Shown piece by piece: positions 44,907-53,370 of a DNA stretch of 64,000 nucleotides. Both the position numbers and the translations under genes were made by a program. The notes beneath the pieces were generated by a model. That model was not told the origin of the DNA. It saw only the letters and a program-made list of their open reading frames with translations, and made no database searches. Numbering within the stretch: position 1 is the first letter of the stretch; each line of letters begins with the position of its first letter. Source of the DNA: Eubacterium sp. AF22-8LB (GTDB lineage Bacteria > Bacillota_I > Bacilli_A > Erysipelotrichales > Erysipelotrichaceae); NCBI RefSeq assembly GCF_003458715.1, contig NZ_QRVI01000002.1, forward strand, positions 1-64,000, written 5' to 3'.

Positions 44907-45265
44907 ATGAAAGAATTTGTGAATTATTCTATTATGTATACTGCTTTAGCTTGTATAGTGCATGGACTACACTATCTGTTGTACATACGCACTATTTGAT
45001 TTTAGGTTTAGATGAAATGAATGTTCATTTTGTGGATGAAAAGGTCAATAAATATTTGATTCTTTATCATATAGGCTTAAATATGACAGTTATGATGTTA
45101 GTAGTAAGAGGAATTGTGCAGGTAACACAAATGAATGTTGTGTCTTACGCTCTTTCTGGTATAGCTGGAATTGGACATATATTACTTGGAATCGCATTAA
45201 TTCTTATCTTGATACAAATCAAACATGCAGGCAAGGACAAGGTTCCTTGTTTTTTGATAATTTAA
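44907..45265 (+). pseudogene. Small membrane protein gene with a likely frameshift
   Basis: A reading frame starting at the ATG at 44907 (MKEFVNYSIMYTALACIVHG start, 30 codons to a stop at 44997) is followed in another frame by a continuous hydrophobic stretch (YLILGLDEMNVHF onwards) to 45265 with two or three more helices. Joined at about 44985-44996, they would make a ~118-residue multi-helix membrane protein. The alternative, one frame from 44876, would start inside the preceding terminator hairpin. A frameshift is the simplest reading. No ribosome site is clear. A small hairpin with T-run (45232-45256) lies inside the end. Confidence 0.45.
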
Positions 45266-45372
45266 CATAATTTGTTTTTAATCTTTATATAAAGGTAAAA
45301 TTCATGATGTTTATTTATAATACATGAACTTTTTTTGTTTCATACCTGACTTTAGAGGTTGAATAGTAAAAA

Positions 45373-45418
45373 ATGGTGCAACACTCGATATTTGATTATC
45401 GAGTATGCATCATTTTTA
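45373..45418. terminator. Bidirectional terminator at the IS left end
   Basis: A long stem around ACTCGATA / TATCGAGT extends to ATGGTGC / GCATCAT with T-runs on both strands. It overlaps the transposase stop codon. Confidence 0.75.
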
Positions 45419-47084
45419 TTTGTTTATCTGTTAGATAATAATTTGTTATTGGTTGATTTAATTTTTTGGATAGATCTGTTACGAATTCTTTGCTGGTTAA
45501 TAGATTTATGAATCTTGTTGAGTTGATTCTTACAACTCGGAATTTTCTCATGAAATCGTATATTGTACTTGCTGAGTATTTATTTTCCAGAATCTTGAAT
45601 TGAAGGATTCGTGATAATAACACGGCTGTGTAACAGATGAAGAAATGCCCTTTGATTCGATTTTCTTTTTGTAGATAGACTGGACGTGTATCAAGTTCGG
45701 ACTTCATGATGCGGAAGGATTCTTCGATTTGCCAAAGCTGATGATAAGCATTGTATATGTCTTTTGATGACATATTGATTTCAGATGTTACGAGCATATT
45801 ATATCCGGCTAGTTCTTTGTCTTTGTCTATAGCTTTTTGATTTAGCTGGGGTTTTATACTTTTTCCCTGATCATCTAGAAACTGCATATATTTTGATGAT
45901 TCACCATATTCTTCTTTTTTGGCCTGGCATGCACGGTGTGCCTTGGCTTTTTCAATCATTCTATTGATTTCCATCAGTTTCTTCTTCGCGAGACTGAAGT
46001 TATAGGTAACTGTTCTTTTTTCTTTTAAATTACGAGTTATGACATTCCCGTAATCATCCTTGTATGAATAGGTAAACGTATCGATGCATTCCTTGATTTT
46101 ATAAACAGGTTCTCCGTTCTGATCAAACACTGTTTCGAATCCGTCATCAAGAAGAACCCATTGTCTTTCTCTTTCAGGAAGGGTTTTTACAGATTTCGAA
46201 AACAGATAGCCATCTCCATTATCAATAGCTTCAATAATATTTTTAGCACAGTTAAGGCCTTTATCAGCTATTTGGATGGTACGGCCCTTGATATTGTTTC
46301 TTGATTTCAAATCGTGGATTAGATCACGCATGACCGGCTTTTCAGATTCATTGCCTGGGAATATCTTCATGCCGACTGGTAACATCTGTGCGTCTAAAAG
46401 AAGGCCCATTCCCACAATAGGGTCCTTTCGATTTTCTTTGGAAGGACCTCTTTTTTGAAGAGTAGATTCCTTATCGATTTCAAAGTAATAGTTTGTACAA
46501 TCAAAATAAGAACGGCTGGAATCCAGGATAAAATTGTCATCAGTCGCAACGGTTAGTATTTCAACCAGTTTCTCATATTCTTCGCCCATGAATTCCAAGC
46601 CCTCTAGGAGTTGATCATAACTGAAGTTTTTTTGAACATATAGCTTTGGAAGAATATCATGAAAAGTCTGATGTTTAGATAAAGGCGCAACGACACGAGC
46701 ATATACAAGAGCGGAAAAGACATCATATACATCGAACTCGAATTTCCTTGAAGAACTTAAATACCCAAAATGTTCTTTTACATCCAGTATGTTCAAGATT
46801 TTCGCAATTGGCACATAACCCAGACATAGTTCTGGTGAAACGTCAGAAATCTGTTGAAAGTTGATACGACATTTTTCTGTCTCCCTTTTAGAATTCAGTT
46901 CATTGACTTCTTTCTGAAAATGAGAGATTGGATCATCTATACCCTGTTCGATAAGAGCATCAACGAAACCGATTTTACGAAAACTTTTATGTCGGGTGTT
47001 CTTAGTTTCCGGAGAATAAAAACTCTCATAGATGGAAAGATAAAGTCTGTCATTTCGTTTTGTTTTTTTAAGAAAATAGGCCAT
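45396..47084 (-). CDS. IS1634-family transposase
   Basis: DDE transposase with the IS4-type fold. The 562-residue protein has the first Asp in SYFDCTNYY (~residue 190), the second in IADKGLN (~260), and the Y-(2)-R-(3)-E-(6)-K-like segment WQIEESFRIMKSE with the catalytic Glu (~450). Met at 47084 is chosen because GGAGG lies upstream of it; nine residues earlier there is a second start without such a site. It appears intact, so the element may be active. Confidence 0.9.
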   Translation of the reverse strand: MAYFLKKTKRNDRLYLSIYESFYSPETKNTRHKSFRKIGFVDALIEQGIDDPISHFQKEVNELNSKRETEKCRINFQQISDVSPELCLGYVPIAKILNILDVKEHFGYLSSSRKFEFDVYDVFSALVYARVVAPLSKHQTFHDILPKLYVQKNFSYDQLLEGLEFMGEEYEKLVEILTVATDDNFILDSSRSYFDCTNYYFEIDKESTLQKRGPSKENRKDPIVGMGLLLDAQMLPVGMKIFPGNESEKPVMRDLIHDLKSRNNIKGRTIQIADKGLNCAKNIIEAIDNGDGYLFSKSVKTLPERERQWVLLDDGFETVFDQNGEPVYKIKECIDTFTYSYKDDYGNVITRNLKEKRTVTYNFSLAKKKLMEINRMIEKAKAHRACQAKKEEYGESSKYMQFLDDQGKSIKPQLNQKAIDKDKELAGYNMLVTSEINMSSKDIYNAYHQLWQIEESFRIMKSELDTRPVYLQKENRIKGHFFICYTAVLLSRILQFKILENKYSASTIYDFMRKFRVVRINSTRFINLLTSKEFVTDLSKKLNQPITNYYLTDKQIKMMHTR

Positions 47085-47243
47085 AGAAAGTGTCCTCCAA
47101 ATATTACACATTTACACCATAATTATACCAAATAAATAAAAAAAATAAAATAAATTTAAAGTACAAAAACAACGATAAATACTGGAGAATCTCAACTTTT
47201 TCTCAGAATAGCCTCTAAACATTCATGGTGCAAACCTCTAAAG

Positions 47244-47343
47244 ACGGGCATTAGAAAAACTATCTCAATTTGATATAGAAATCATTGATGATATACCTTC
47301 AATTGATTATAAAAAGATAAAAGAAAACAAGATCAAAGTTTAG
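47244..47343 (+). pseudogene. Truncated C-terminal gene tail at the IS right end
   Basis: About 32 codons in one frame (RALEKLSQFDIEIIDDIPSI segment to a stop at 47341-47343) begin right after the IS inverted repeat. An in-frame stop in the repeat separates them from anything upstream, and no matching N-terminal part is visible on the left side of the element. It looks like the 3' end of a gene cut by insertion. The family is not recognised. Confidence 0.4.
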
Positions 47344-47366
47344 CTAAAATAAAGCTAAACTTTTTG
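47336..47366 (+). terminator. Terminator before rplM
   Basis: Stem AAAGTTTAGCT / AGCTAAACTTT with a T-run. Confidence 0.75.
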
Positions 47367-47376
47367 CTTTTTTTGA

Positions 47377-47405
47377 TTGACTTTTATATAGATATTGCAT
47401 ATCAT
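47377..47405 (+). promoter_or_regulatory. Promoter of rplM-rpsI
   Basis: TTGACT (47377-47382), 17 bases, TATCAT (47400-47405). Confidence 0.6.
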
Positions 47406-47411
47406 ATTAGA

Positions 47412-47470
47412 TGGCTAAACTCTGGCCTTTTGAGCCCCGGTAAACGCTCAAATCAAGGAGGAAATTAGAT
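47412..47470 (+). promoter_or_regulatory. Leader of rplM, possible L13 autoregulatory element
   Basis: The ~59-base leader holds a GGC / GCC hairpin and a TTTGAGC / GCTCAAA hairpin shortly before the ribosome site. A leader of this general kind upstream of rplM is known in Firmicutes, but I cannot confirm the family by eye. Confidence 0.35.
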
Positions 47471-47908
47471 ATGCGTCAAACTACTATGGCAAAACCTGCC
47501 GATGTAACACGTACATGGTATGTAGTTGATGGAAACGGACAAACATTAGGACGTTTGGCTTCAACATGTGCTCATGTATTAAAAGGTAAACACAAACCTA
47601 CATATACACCAAATGTTGACTGTGGTGATTATGTAATTGTGATCAATGCTGACAAGGTCGAAATGACTGGAAACAAGTTGAATACTGAAAAGTATTACAA
47701 CCACTCTGGATACTTTGGAGGTATGCGTGTGCGTACAGCTAAAGAAATGAAAGAGAAATACCCTGTTGAATGGGTTGAAAGAGCAATCAAAGGTATGTTA
47801 CCTCACACTAAATTAGGTGATGTACAACGTGGACACGTATTCGTATACGCTGGTAGCGAACACCCACATGCAGCTCAAAAACCTGTTGAATTGAAGGTAA
47901 GAGGATAA
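47471..47908 (+). CDS. rplM: 50S ribosomal protein L13
   Basis: Early-assembling large-subunit protein. The 145-residue protein matches L13 throughout, with TWYVVDGNGQTLGRLAS near the start and the conserved KxYxxHSGYxGG and GMLPHTKLG segments. AAGGAGG precedes the ATG. It is followed by rpsI after 13 bases, the conserved arrangement. Confidence 0.97.
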   Translation: MRQTTMAKPADVTRTWYVVDGNGQTLGRLASTCAHVLKGKHKPTYTPNVDCGDYVIVINADKVEMTGNKLNTEKYYNHSGYFGGMRVRTAKEMKEKYPVEWVERAIKGMLPHTKLGDVQRGHVFVYAGSEHPHAAQKPVELKVRG

Positions 47909-47921
47909 GGAGGAATAGAAT

Positions 47922-48323
47922 ATGAAAAAATCTAACACTGTTCAATATCATGGCGTTGGACGTCGTAAAAAATCTGTTGCTCGTGTCTTTTTACGTCCAG
48001 GTACAGGTAATATCGTAGTCAACGGAAAAACTTTGGAAGAATACCTTCCATTGGAAACTTTACGTATGGTTGTTAAATCACCATTAGAAATCACTAACAC
48101 AGTTGATCAATTTGATGTGATTATCAACGTACAAGGTGGAGGATACACTGGTCAATCTGGTGCTATGCGTCACGGAATCACTCGTGCTTTAATGGAAGCT
48201 AGTGAAGACTACCGTCCAGTATTAAAAGCTGCAGGATTCGTTACTCGTGACCCTCGTGCTAAAGAACGTAAAAAATACGGTCTTAAAGCAGCTCGTCGTG
48301 CTCCACAATTCTCTAAACGTTAG
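47922..48323 (+). CDS. rpsI: 30S ribosomal protein S9
   Basis: Small-subunit protein whose C-terminal tail contacts P-site tRNA. The 133-residue protein matches S9, with GVGRRKKSVARVFLRPG near the start and the invariant tail ending PQFSKR. AAGGAGG precedes the ATG. Its 3' end is a known insertion site for tyrosine-integrase conjugative elements, and an integrase remnant lies 150 bases downstream. Confidence 0.97.
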   Translation: MKKSNTVQYHGVGRRKKSVARVFLRPGTGNIVVNGKTLEEYLPLETLRMVVKSPLEITNTVDQFDVIINVQGGGYTGQSGAMRHGITRALMEASEDYRPVLKAAGFVTRDPRAKERKKYGLKAARRAPQFSKR

Positions 48324-48346
48324 TATTTTACTACTTAAGAGAAAGC

Positions 48347-48374
48347 AAAAGCCTTTATATAAAGGCTTTTTTCT
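48347..48374 (+). terminator. Terminator of rplM-rpsI
   Basis: Ten-pair stem AAAAGCCTTT / AAAGGCTTTT with a four-base loop and T-run. Confidence 0.85.
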
Positions 48375-48402
48375 TTTGCCTAAATATTATGAAATCGTAT
48401 GC

Positions 48403-48423
48403 GTAGGCCACAAGTAGGCCACA
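48403..48423 (+). repeat. Tandem 10-bp repeat next to the integrase remnant
   Basis: GTAGGCCACA at 48403-48412 and again at 48414-48423, one base apart. Short direct repeats beside the stop codon of a tyrosine integrase are typical arm-type binding sites for that integrase, so this probably belongs to the lost element's attachment region. Confidence 0.55.
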
Positions 48424-48443
48424 CAAACTTTTAAACAGAAAAA

Positions 48444-48475
48444 CCTCGAAGAATATCACTTCGAGGCATTTTTTA
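48444..48475. terminator. Terminator at the integrase remnant
   Basis: Eight-pair stem CCTCGAAG / CTTCGAGG with a seven-base loop and six T on the plus strand; on the minus strand an A/T tract also follows, and it lies directly after the integrase stop. Confidence 0.65.
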
Positions 48476-48670
48476 TATTTTATTAATCGCATCCAATAAC
48501 GTTTGATAATCCATATGAGTATATACTTTTTCTGTTAAACTCATGGCTCCCTTATGACCTACAATCTTCTTGATCGTAGTTGGATTCACATCCGCTTTTG
48601 TCAGTAATGATATACGAGTATGTCTTGTATCATGCGGAGTGTGCTTCATTTTCATTCGTTCCAAGTACAT
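48473..48670 (-). pseudogene. C-terminal remnant of a tyrosine integrase
   Basis: Sixty-five codons cover only the end of a phage-type integrase, with HDTRHTRISLL (catalytic Arg), KIVGHKGA (His) and VYTHMD (the nucleophile Tyr). An in-frame stop four codons before the ATG and the absence of the N-terminal ~300 residues show it is truncated. It lies next to rpsI, a typical ICE insertion site, and marks the left end of a decayed element. Confidence 0.85.
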
Positions 48671-48703
48671 ATCACGTAATTATCTTATCGTACAAGAAAT
48701 ATC

Positions 48704-48733
48704 AAGATCACTCTTTTATGGGTGGTCTTTTTC
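48704..48733 (+). terminator. Hairpin terminator in the island
   Basis: Ten-pair stem AAGATCACTC / GGGTGGTCTT followed by a T-run. No gene on the plus strand precedes it closely; it may be left from deleted sequence. Confidence 0.55.
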
Positions 48734-48740
48734 TTTCAAT

Positions 48741-48765
48741 TAAAAAAAGCATCCGTAGGGATGCT
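48741..48765 (-). terminator. Terminator of the abiE operon
   Basis: On the minus strand, stem AGCATCC / GGATGCT followed by seven T, at the abiEii stop. Confidence 0.8.
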
Positions 48766-49715
48766 TAAAGTTTCTTTGTTGTTCTTGTTTTCCATAAAGC
48801 CATAGGGTGATTTTTAATTCTCTTTAACTCATCGCCATCATAAAGCAGTTCAGGCATATAATTCTTTTGCTTAAACTGATCTAAGAACATAGACTCATTT
48901 TCATTTAATACAAAATATTCATTAAAGAAATCAATAATTTTTTGTTTAGCTTCTGGTAATGAGAAAAATTCTTTGGAATTAATAACAGGAAGTAAAAATC
49001 TTTTAATATGATTTTGTGAAATGGAATCAATGTTATTCAAATTGAAGTCAAAATTACCATTTTCATTGCTGATAGCTCTGTAGAATACTGCGCATTTCTT
49101 CATTTTATTTATTTCTATTTCATTAAATATATTTGAATTTATCATGTATAAAAAATCATAAAGATCTCTAGGAGTTGAACGTGTCATAAGAGCTACTAGT
49201 TTACTTCCAAATATCTCAATTGGATTAATAGCTCGAATTTCCACTTCACCAATCAAACCATAGTCTTTTGTTTTTACAATCACTGGTTCATAAACATGGG
49301 CTCTGAGCATATAATTAATTTCAATTTTGATGGTATCAGAATTTCCACCGGCATTAATATAACTTGCTTTAAGACTATCTAGAGCATGATGTTCACGAGT
49401 GTCTTTATCAAGTTTATAACCATTTTTCTCTAAATAGTTTACGAGCAACTCTTTGATTCTTTTTCTTTTTTGCATCATTTCTTCCCTCGAAGAATTTGTG
49501 GTAAAATCTAAATCAATATCAACTGATAGGCGCGGTAGATCAAAGATTGTTAAATTGATTGCAGTTCCACCCTTTAAAGCTAAATTATTAAATAAGTCAG
49601 GCTCCATACGGATATAAGATAATATATCAACTAAACGAATAACTTTTTCATAAGTGTCTCTTATATAATGATATTTATCAGCTTCTTTTTGAAGTTGTCT
49701 TTTATTAAAATTCAT
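48765..49715 (-). CDS. abiEii: AbiEii toxin, nucleotidyltransferase family
   Basis: Toxin of the type IV AbiE system, a nucleotidyltransferase-fold protein whose homologues (MenT) modify tRNA acceptor ends and arrest growth. The 316-residue protein has the fold's GGTAINL loop and the metal motif DIDLDF (about residues 70-75), and the later ESMFLDQF and C-terminal WKTRT segments are as in the family. Met at 49715 is chosen by spacing from GGAAG. It overlaps the upstream antitoxin gene. It probably protects the host from phage by abortive infection. Confidence 0.88.
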   Translation of the reverse strand: MNFNKRQLQKEADKYHYIRDTYEKVIRLVDILSYIRMEPDLFNNLALKGGTAINLTIFDLPRLSVDIDLDFTTNSSREEMMQKRKRIKELLVNYLEKNGYKLDKDTREHHALDSLKASYINAGGNSDTIKIEINYMLRAHVYEPVIVKTKDYGLIGEVEIRAINPIEIFGSKLVALMTRSTPRDLYDFLYMINSNIFNEIEINKMKKCAVFYRAISNENGNFDFNLNNIDSISQNHIKRFLLPVINSKEFFSLPEAKQKIIDFFNEYFVLNENESMFLDQFKQKNYMPELLYDGDELKRIKNHPMALWKTRTTKKL

Positions 49716-50472
49716 TGTCATCACTTCCTTTGCTTAATATTGTTAAAATATAATTGGGCACGCAAACATTCCATTTTTTATTTAATGTTGTATTACTTAC
49801 TTTTTTAGAAGAATTTAGATAACATTTAGAAGAACCTATTTGTGAATGAATATAGTCGAGGGTAGGATTACTGATACTTAAATTATTTTTAAACGTCTCT
49901 AAAATATAGCCAGCTCTTTGATATAATACTTTTTTGTTATAAAAATTTAATATCTCAATTAACTTATCTTCATTAATATTATGAATTGAATCAAAAGCAC
50001 GATAAATTTCTTCAATGCCACCTGCTAAATCTATTTGATCAATACAATCAATCATTGTTCTTTCAATACTTGTTACTTTAACACCATCATAATTTGTTTC
50101 AATTTGAAGATCACATTTACTTTGAACAAAATGATAAGCAACGTATTCAAATTCAAAATCGTTGATTCTTCTATGACCAGAATAAACAACTTCATTAAAT
50201 ACTTGATTATTGAAACCACGATATTCTAAAGCAGAGTGATAAGATATATAATTGCTTTTATCTAATTTTGTGGCAATAACATATTTGTTACAAAATGGAG
50301 TATTATTTGCGATATCTATCGCAATATAATAATTTTGTTTAATTCTTTTAATATATCCTTTTTTTAGGGAACGAGATAAAAAGGATTCAGCAGTTTTGGG
50401 ATTTTGAATAATTCTTTGTATGTCTTGTCTTGTAAAGATACCTAAATCTAAAATTTCATTATAATATTTCAT
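49705..50472 (-). CDS. abiEi: AbiEi antitoxin, winged-helix regulator
   Basis: Antitoxin and autorepressor of the AbiE pair. The 255-residue protein starts with a winged-helix domain (residues ~1-60, FTRQDIQRIIQNPKTAES) followed by the AbiEi C-terminal domain with the YHSALEYRGF and SIERTMIDCI segments. AGGTG precedes the ATG. The toxin gene begins before its stop, so the antitoxin is translated first. Confidence 0.86.
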   Translation of the reverse strand: MKYYNEILDLGIFTRQDIQRIIQNPKTAESFLSRSLKKGYIKRIKQNYYIAIDIANNTPFCNKYVIATKLDKSNYISYHSALEYRGFNNQVFNEVVYSGHRRINDFEFEYVAYHFVQSKCDLQIETNYDGVKVTSIERTMIDCIDQIDLAGGIEEIYRAFDSIHNINEDKLIEILNFYNKKVLYQRAGYILETFKNNLSISNPTLDYIHSQIGSSKCYLNSSKKVSNTTLNKKWNVCVPNYILTILSKGSDDNEF

Positions 50473-50550
50473 ATTATATCACCTAGTTAAACATTAACAT
50501 AAAACCCTTTAAAAAGTAAGTGTTATATGCATATATTTAACTAAATTTCT

Positions 50551-50997
50551 AAATAGCATTCTTATTTGAAATATCAAAATTACCAGATTTAAGTTGGTCG
50601 CATTACTGTGAATTACTATATATATCAGATGATGGCAAAAGCGATTTCTATGAAAAAGAAGCAATTAAAGCAAGTTGGTTAGTTAGAGAGCTAAAAAGAC
50701 AAATTAGTATTTCATTATTCGAGAGACTGTTGTTATCGAATGGCGAAGCTAATAAAAAGAAAGTTCTTGAATTAGCGTTAAAAGTTAATGAAATTGTCAA
50801 ACCAGAAGATATAGTAAAAGATTATTATGTTTTTTGAATTTTTTGGGTTTCCAGAAAATAAACCGATAATGAAAAAATATGAAATATTCTCATTATATGG
50901 ACTATTAAAGAATTCTTCTGCTCATGAAGATCATTCTTGTTTAAATAAGAGGAGCAAATTTGATCATTTAATTTATATATCTCCAGTTCTTAATTAA
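50551..50997 (+). pseudogene. DUF1016 (YhcG-type PDDEXK) nuclease remnant
   Basis: The frame from ~50551 matches the DUF1016 N-terminal domain: LSWSHYCELLYISD, FYEKEAIKASWLVRELK and IVKDYYVF. A stop at 50835 interrupts where intact proteins continue KDPYVLEFLG. The next frame resumes EFFGFPENK, so a single frameshift is the likely cause. The C-terminal PDDEXK half is gone, and the frame then runs into unrelated codons to 50995. DUF1016 genes often sit in restriction or defence islands. It lies divergent from abiE. Confidence 0.75.
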
Positions 50998-51000
50998 TTA

Positions 51001-51084
51001 TTGCGTATTGAATGAACCTAAATAAACGATTAGAATTAATTATAAGAAATATGAAATAATGTTTGGTTTATGATTTAAGATGTA
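51001..51084 (+). repeat. Duplicated regulator promoter, copy 1
   Basis: An 84-base block with two mismatches to 53371-53454. It contains a promoter, TTGAAT (51008-51013), 17 bases, TAGAAT (51031-51036), and the conserved 5' leader GTTTGGTTTATGATTTAAGA. It precedes the first XRE-TPR regulator by 54 bases. Confidence 0.85.
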
Positions 51085-51137
51085 TATATAAAGAAAACTG
51101 AACAATTATTTTGAATCGGAAATAAAGGTGAAAAGTA

Positions 51138-52406
51138 GTGCAAGAAAAGTTTAGTCGTATACTAATAGGTAATGTTTTAAAGAGCATTCGAACAGAGAAA
51201 AAGATTCCTATAAAAAAAGTTGCACAGAATATGGATGTGAGCGAAGCAACAATTTCACAATTTGAAACTGGTAAGAATAAACCAACAAATGAGAAGATTG
51301 TTTTGTTTACAGAAATATGTGGGCAAACATTTAATTTTGATTTGGATAGAAATCTAATTATGGATCGTGTATATGATATTTATGATTTGTATACAGATTT
51401 AAAAAAAGAAGAGTTGAATGAAACTATTAAAATAGTAAAAGATACACATAATATTGCTTGTTCTTATGCTAGATTTGAATATTATTTGATTTTATATATG
51501 GATGCTATTATAAATCAAAAAGAAGTGGATACGGCTTTATATAAAGGAATTATTGGATTAGGAAAGAATAACTTTTCGGTTAGAGAATTATCCATTTATT
51601 ACGATATAATGGCATTAGAGAAGATGTATTTGAATGAAACAAAGGAAGCATTAAGGTTCTTAGACAAGGCGTTATGTAATAATGGTAATCATTTAATGAT
51701 AAATTACCATTATTGTAGTATTTACTTGGATTTGGGATATTTTAATTTGGCACAGCAGTATATTCATAAGAGTTTAAGAATGGCAGTTCAGCAATTGTCT
51801 TTCGATCGATTATATTATTTGCTGTTGAATCAAGGCGTACTTTACATGTATACATCTCGTTATGATGAGGCAAATGAGTTGTTTTTAAAGCTATTAAATG
51901 AATCCATTAAAAGGCAAAATGAAATCATGAAATATTGTATTTTATCAAATTTAGTTTTTACTTCGCTGATTCAAAAAGATATAAAAAGCGGATTTGATTA
52001 TCTAAACAGAATCGATGAACAATTTACAGATGACTTAGATTTAAAAATGTATAAATGTCTTCTATACTATTTTGACCATGAATATACGAAATCAAAAGAG
52101 TGTATTGCTTCTTTTTTAAGAGATGTAAAGAATTCAAAATATCATGAGAATTTTATCCGTGCTTTAAAATATATGATGGATAATAAACCTATGAAAGCCA
52201 TTGCTAATTTTGAAACCTGTTATCAAATCGCATTAAAAAATGGACAATATGATAGAGCAATTTTTGTTTTAAAACAATTGAATGAGTTATATCTTGATCA
52301 TGGATTACAAAATAAATTAAAAAAAGTGAAAGAATTACAAGAAAAATTCTACAAGATGTCATATGCGAATCAAATAATTGAAGATATAGGGTTAAAACTT
52401 AATTAA
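51138..52406 (+). CDS. XRE-TPR regulator (RNPP-like), copy 1
   Basis: Likely peptide-responsive transcription regulator. The 422-residue protein has an N-terminal Xre-type helix-turn-helix (residues ~7-60, with VSEATISQFETGKN) followed by ~350 residues of helical TPR-like repeats, the arrangement of Rgg, PlcR and PrgX proteins, which bind short secreted peptides. The start is a GTG seven bases after AAAGGTG. A paralogue lies 1.1 kb downstream with ~50 percent similarity; the last 120 bases of the two genes are nearly identical. The peptide ligand and targets are unknown; the adjacent ABC immunity genes are plausible targets. Confidence 0.8.
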   Translation: MQEKFSRILIGNVLKSIRTEKKIPIKKVAQNMDVSEATISQFETGKNKPTNEKIVLFTEICGQTFNFDLDRNLIMDRVYDIYDLYTDLKKEELNETIKIVKDTHNIACSYARFEYYLILYMDAIINQKEVDTALYKGIIGLGKNNFSVRELSIYYDIMALEKMYLNETKEALRFLDKALCNNGNHLMINYHYCSIYLDLGYFNLAQQYIHKSLRMAVQQLSFDRLYYLLLNQGVLYMYTSRYDEANELFLKLLNESIKRQNEIMKYCILSNLVFTSLIQKDIKSGFDYLNRIDEQFTDDLDLKMYKCLLYYFDHEYTKSKECIASFLRDVKNSKYHENFIRALKYMMDNKPMKAIANFETCYQIALKNGQYDRAIFVLKQLNELYLDHGLQNKLKKVKELQEKFYKMSYANQIIEDIGLKLN

Positions 52407-52420
52407 AAAATTAGGATTGT
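52281..52420 (+). repeat. Near-identical regulator 3' end, copy 1
   Basis: 140 bases covering the last ~40 codons and 14 bases past the stop, with four mismatches to 54646-54785. The rest of the two genes is far more diverged. Confidence 0.9.
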
Positions 52421-52482
52421 CTTTTAAAGGCTGTTCGTATATATTGAATTTAGAAGAGCTCTTTTAGAAGAAAGGATATTTG

Positions 52483-52580
52483 AAATGAAATAATCACTTT
52501 ATAATTATTGTTTTAAAAATGGAGACAATATAATCATATTCAATGCAAGAATTAATGCATTGGCAAAGCTAAGTCCAGAT
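52483..52580 (+). repeat. Cassette tail repeat, copy 1
   Basis: About 98 bases similar to 55175-55270, including ACAATATAATCATATTCAAT. One frame resembles the C-terminus of an IS3-type transposase (KLSPDEYEQL); another holds a 9-codon frame. Neither reading is secure. Confidence 0.55.
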
Positions 52581-52662
52581 GAGTATGAACAATTAAAAAA
52601 TGTGATTTAGATACAAAAAACACCATTACTAAAATTTTATAATAAGAAAGAGGGCGTTTTAA

Positions 52663-52878
52663 ATGAAGAAATATGTGGATGCATTCCTTGTGATTATAGG
52701 ATTATTAATTATTGTTGGTACAGTAATCTGTTATTTATTCTATAATTTAAATTCAACTACCATGTATGCCATCTGTGGCATTGTTCTAGTAATAATGGTT
52801 GTATTACTATATATTAGAAACTATAAGAACAATCATTATGGTGGCAAATTCAAAAATGATTTTCCTGATGCACATTAA
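52663..52878 (+). CDS. Small membrane protein, 71 residues
   Basis: Two hydrophobic segments (about residues 7-28 and 33-51) followed by a polar tail rich in N, K and H. AGAGGG lies before the ATG. I recognise no family. It lies between the two regulator cassettes and could be an immunity or accessory peptide; that is inference. Confidence 0.6.
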   Translation: MKKYVDAFLVIIGLLIIVGTVICYLFYNLNSTTMYAICGIVLVIMVVLLYIRNYKNNHYGGKFKNDFPDAH

Positions 52879-52921
52879 TCCAATTATTATTGATTTTATG
52901 TGTGAATTAAGTTTTCTCAAT

Positions 52922-52957
52922 AAAAGAGTATCACTTGTTTATGGTGATACTCTTTTG
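52922..52957. terminator. Palindromic terminator in the island
   Basis: A 13-pair stem AAAAGAGTATCAC / GTGATACTCTTTT, with T/A tracts inside the stem so it could work in both directions. It follows the 71-residue protein gene. Confidence 0.7.
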
Positions 52958-52987
52958 ACTGTTTATTTCTCGTTTTCATCAATATAG

Positions 52988-53344
52988 ATACACCCAAAAT
53001 TTATTGGAACATTTAGTGTGTTGGCACAGGATGGTGGATCAAATAGTGAAATGGTTTCTCTAAGTGATGAAGTCATTGCGTATGAAGATACAATTCGAAA
53101 ATATGCAAAAGAATCTGATATTGAGGATTATGTCTCTTTGTTGCAGGCAATTATGATGCAGGAATCAGGAGAAAAAGGGAATGATCCAATGCAGGCAAGT
53201 GAGTCAGGGTATAATACAAAATATCCTAGAGTACCTAATGGAATTACAGATCCTGAGTATTCCATTGAAGTGGGAACACATACTTTTTCTGATTGTTTAA
53301 AGAAAGCAAAAGTAAAGGATTCATCCGATTATCAAATAATATAA
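52988..53344 (+). pseudogene. Fragment of a CwlT-type conjugation lysozyme
   Basis: The frame encodes the lysozyme-like domain found at the N-terminus of CwlT (Orf14 of Tn916), with SLSDEVIAYEDTIRKYAK, IMMQESG (catalytic Glu), DPMQASESGYN and YSIEVG. The membrane anchor before it and the NlpC/P60 peptidase after it are missing, and an in-frame stop lies upstream at 52985. It is a relic of conjugative-element cell-wall hydrolase genes. Confidence 0.82.
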
Positions 53345-53370
53345 ATATGCTGTATTTTCTTAATTAAATA

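Larger units (their letters stand above)
45350..47243 (-). mobile_element. IS1634-family insertion sequence
   Basis: A ~1.9 kb element bounded by an inverted repeat of 11 bases, CTTTAGAGGTT at 45350-45360 and AACCTCTAAAG at 47233-47243, enclosing one intact transposase gene. No matching target-site duplication is visible (left flank CATACCTGA, right flank ACGGGCATT), so one end may have been rearranged or the boundaries differ slightly. A bidirectional hairpin with T-runs (45373-45418) lies at the left end. Confidence 0.75.

Noticed and set aside
45345..47250. A target-site duplication for the IS element
   Set aside because: The five to nine bases on each side do not match.
50869..50997. A separate 42-residue peptide gene
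   Set aside because: The frame is continuous with the frameshifted DUF1016 remnant and has no ribosome site.
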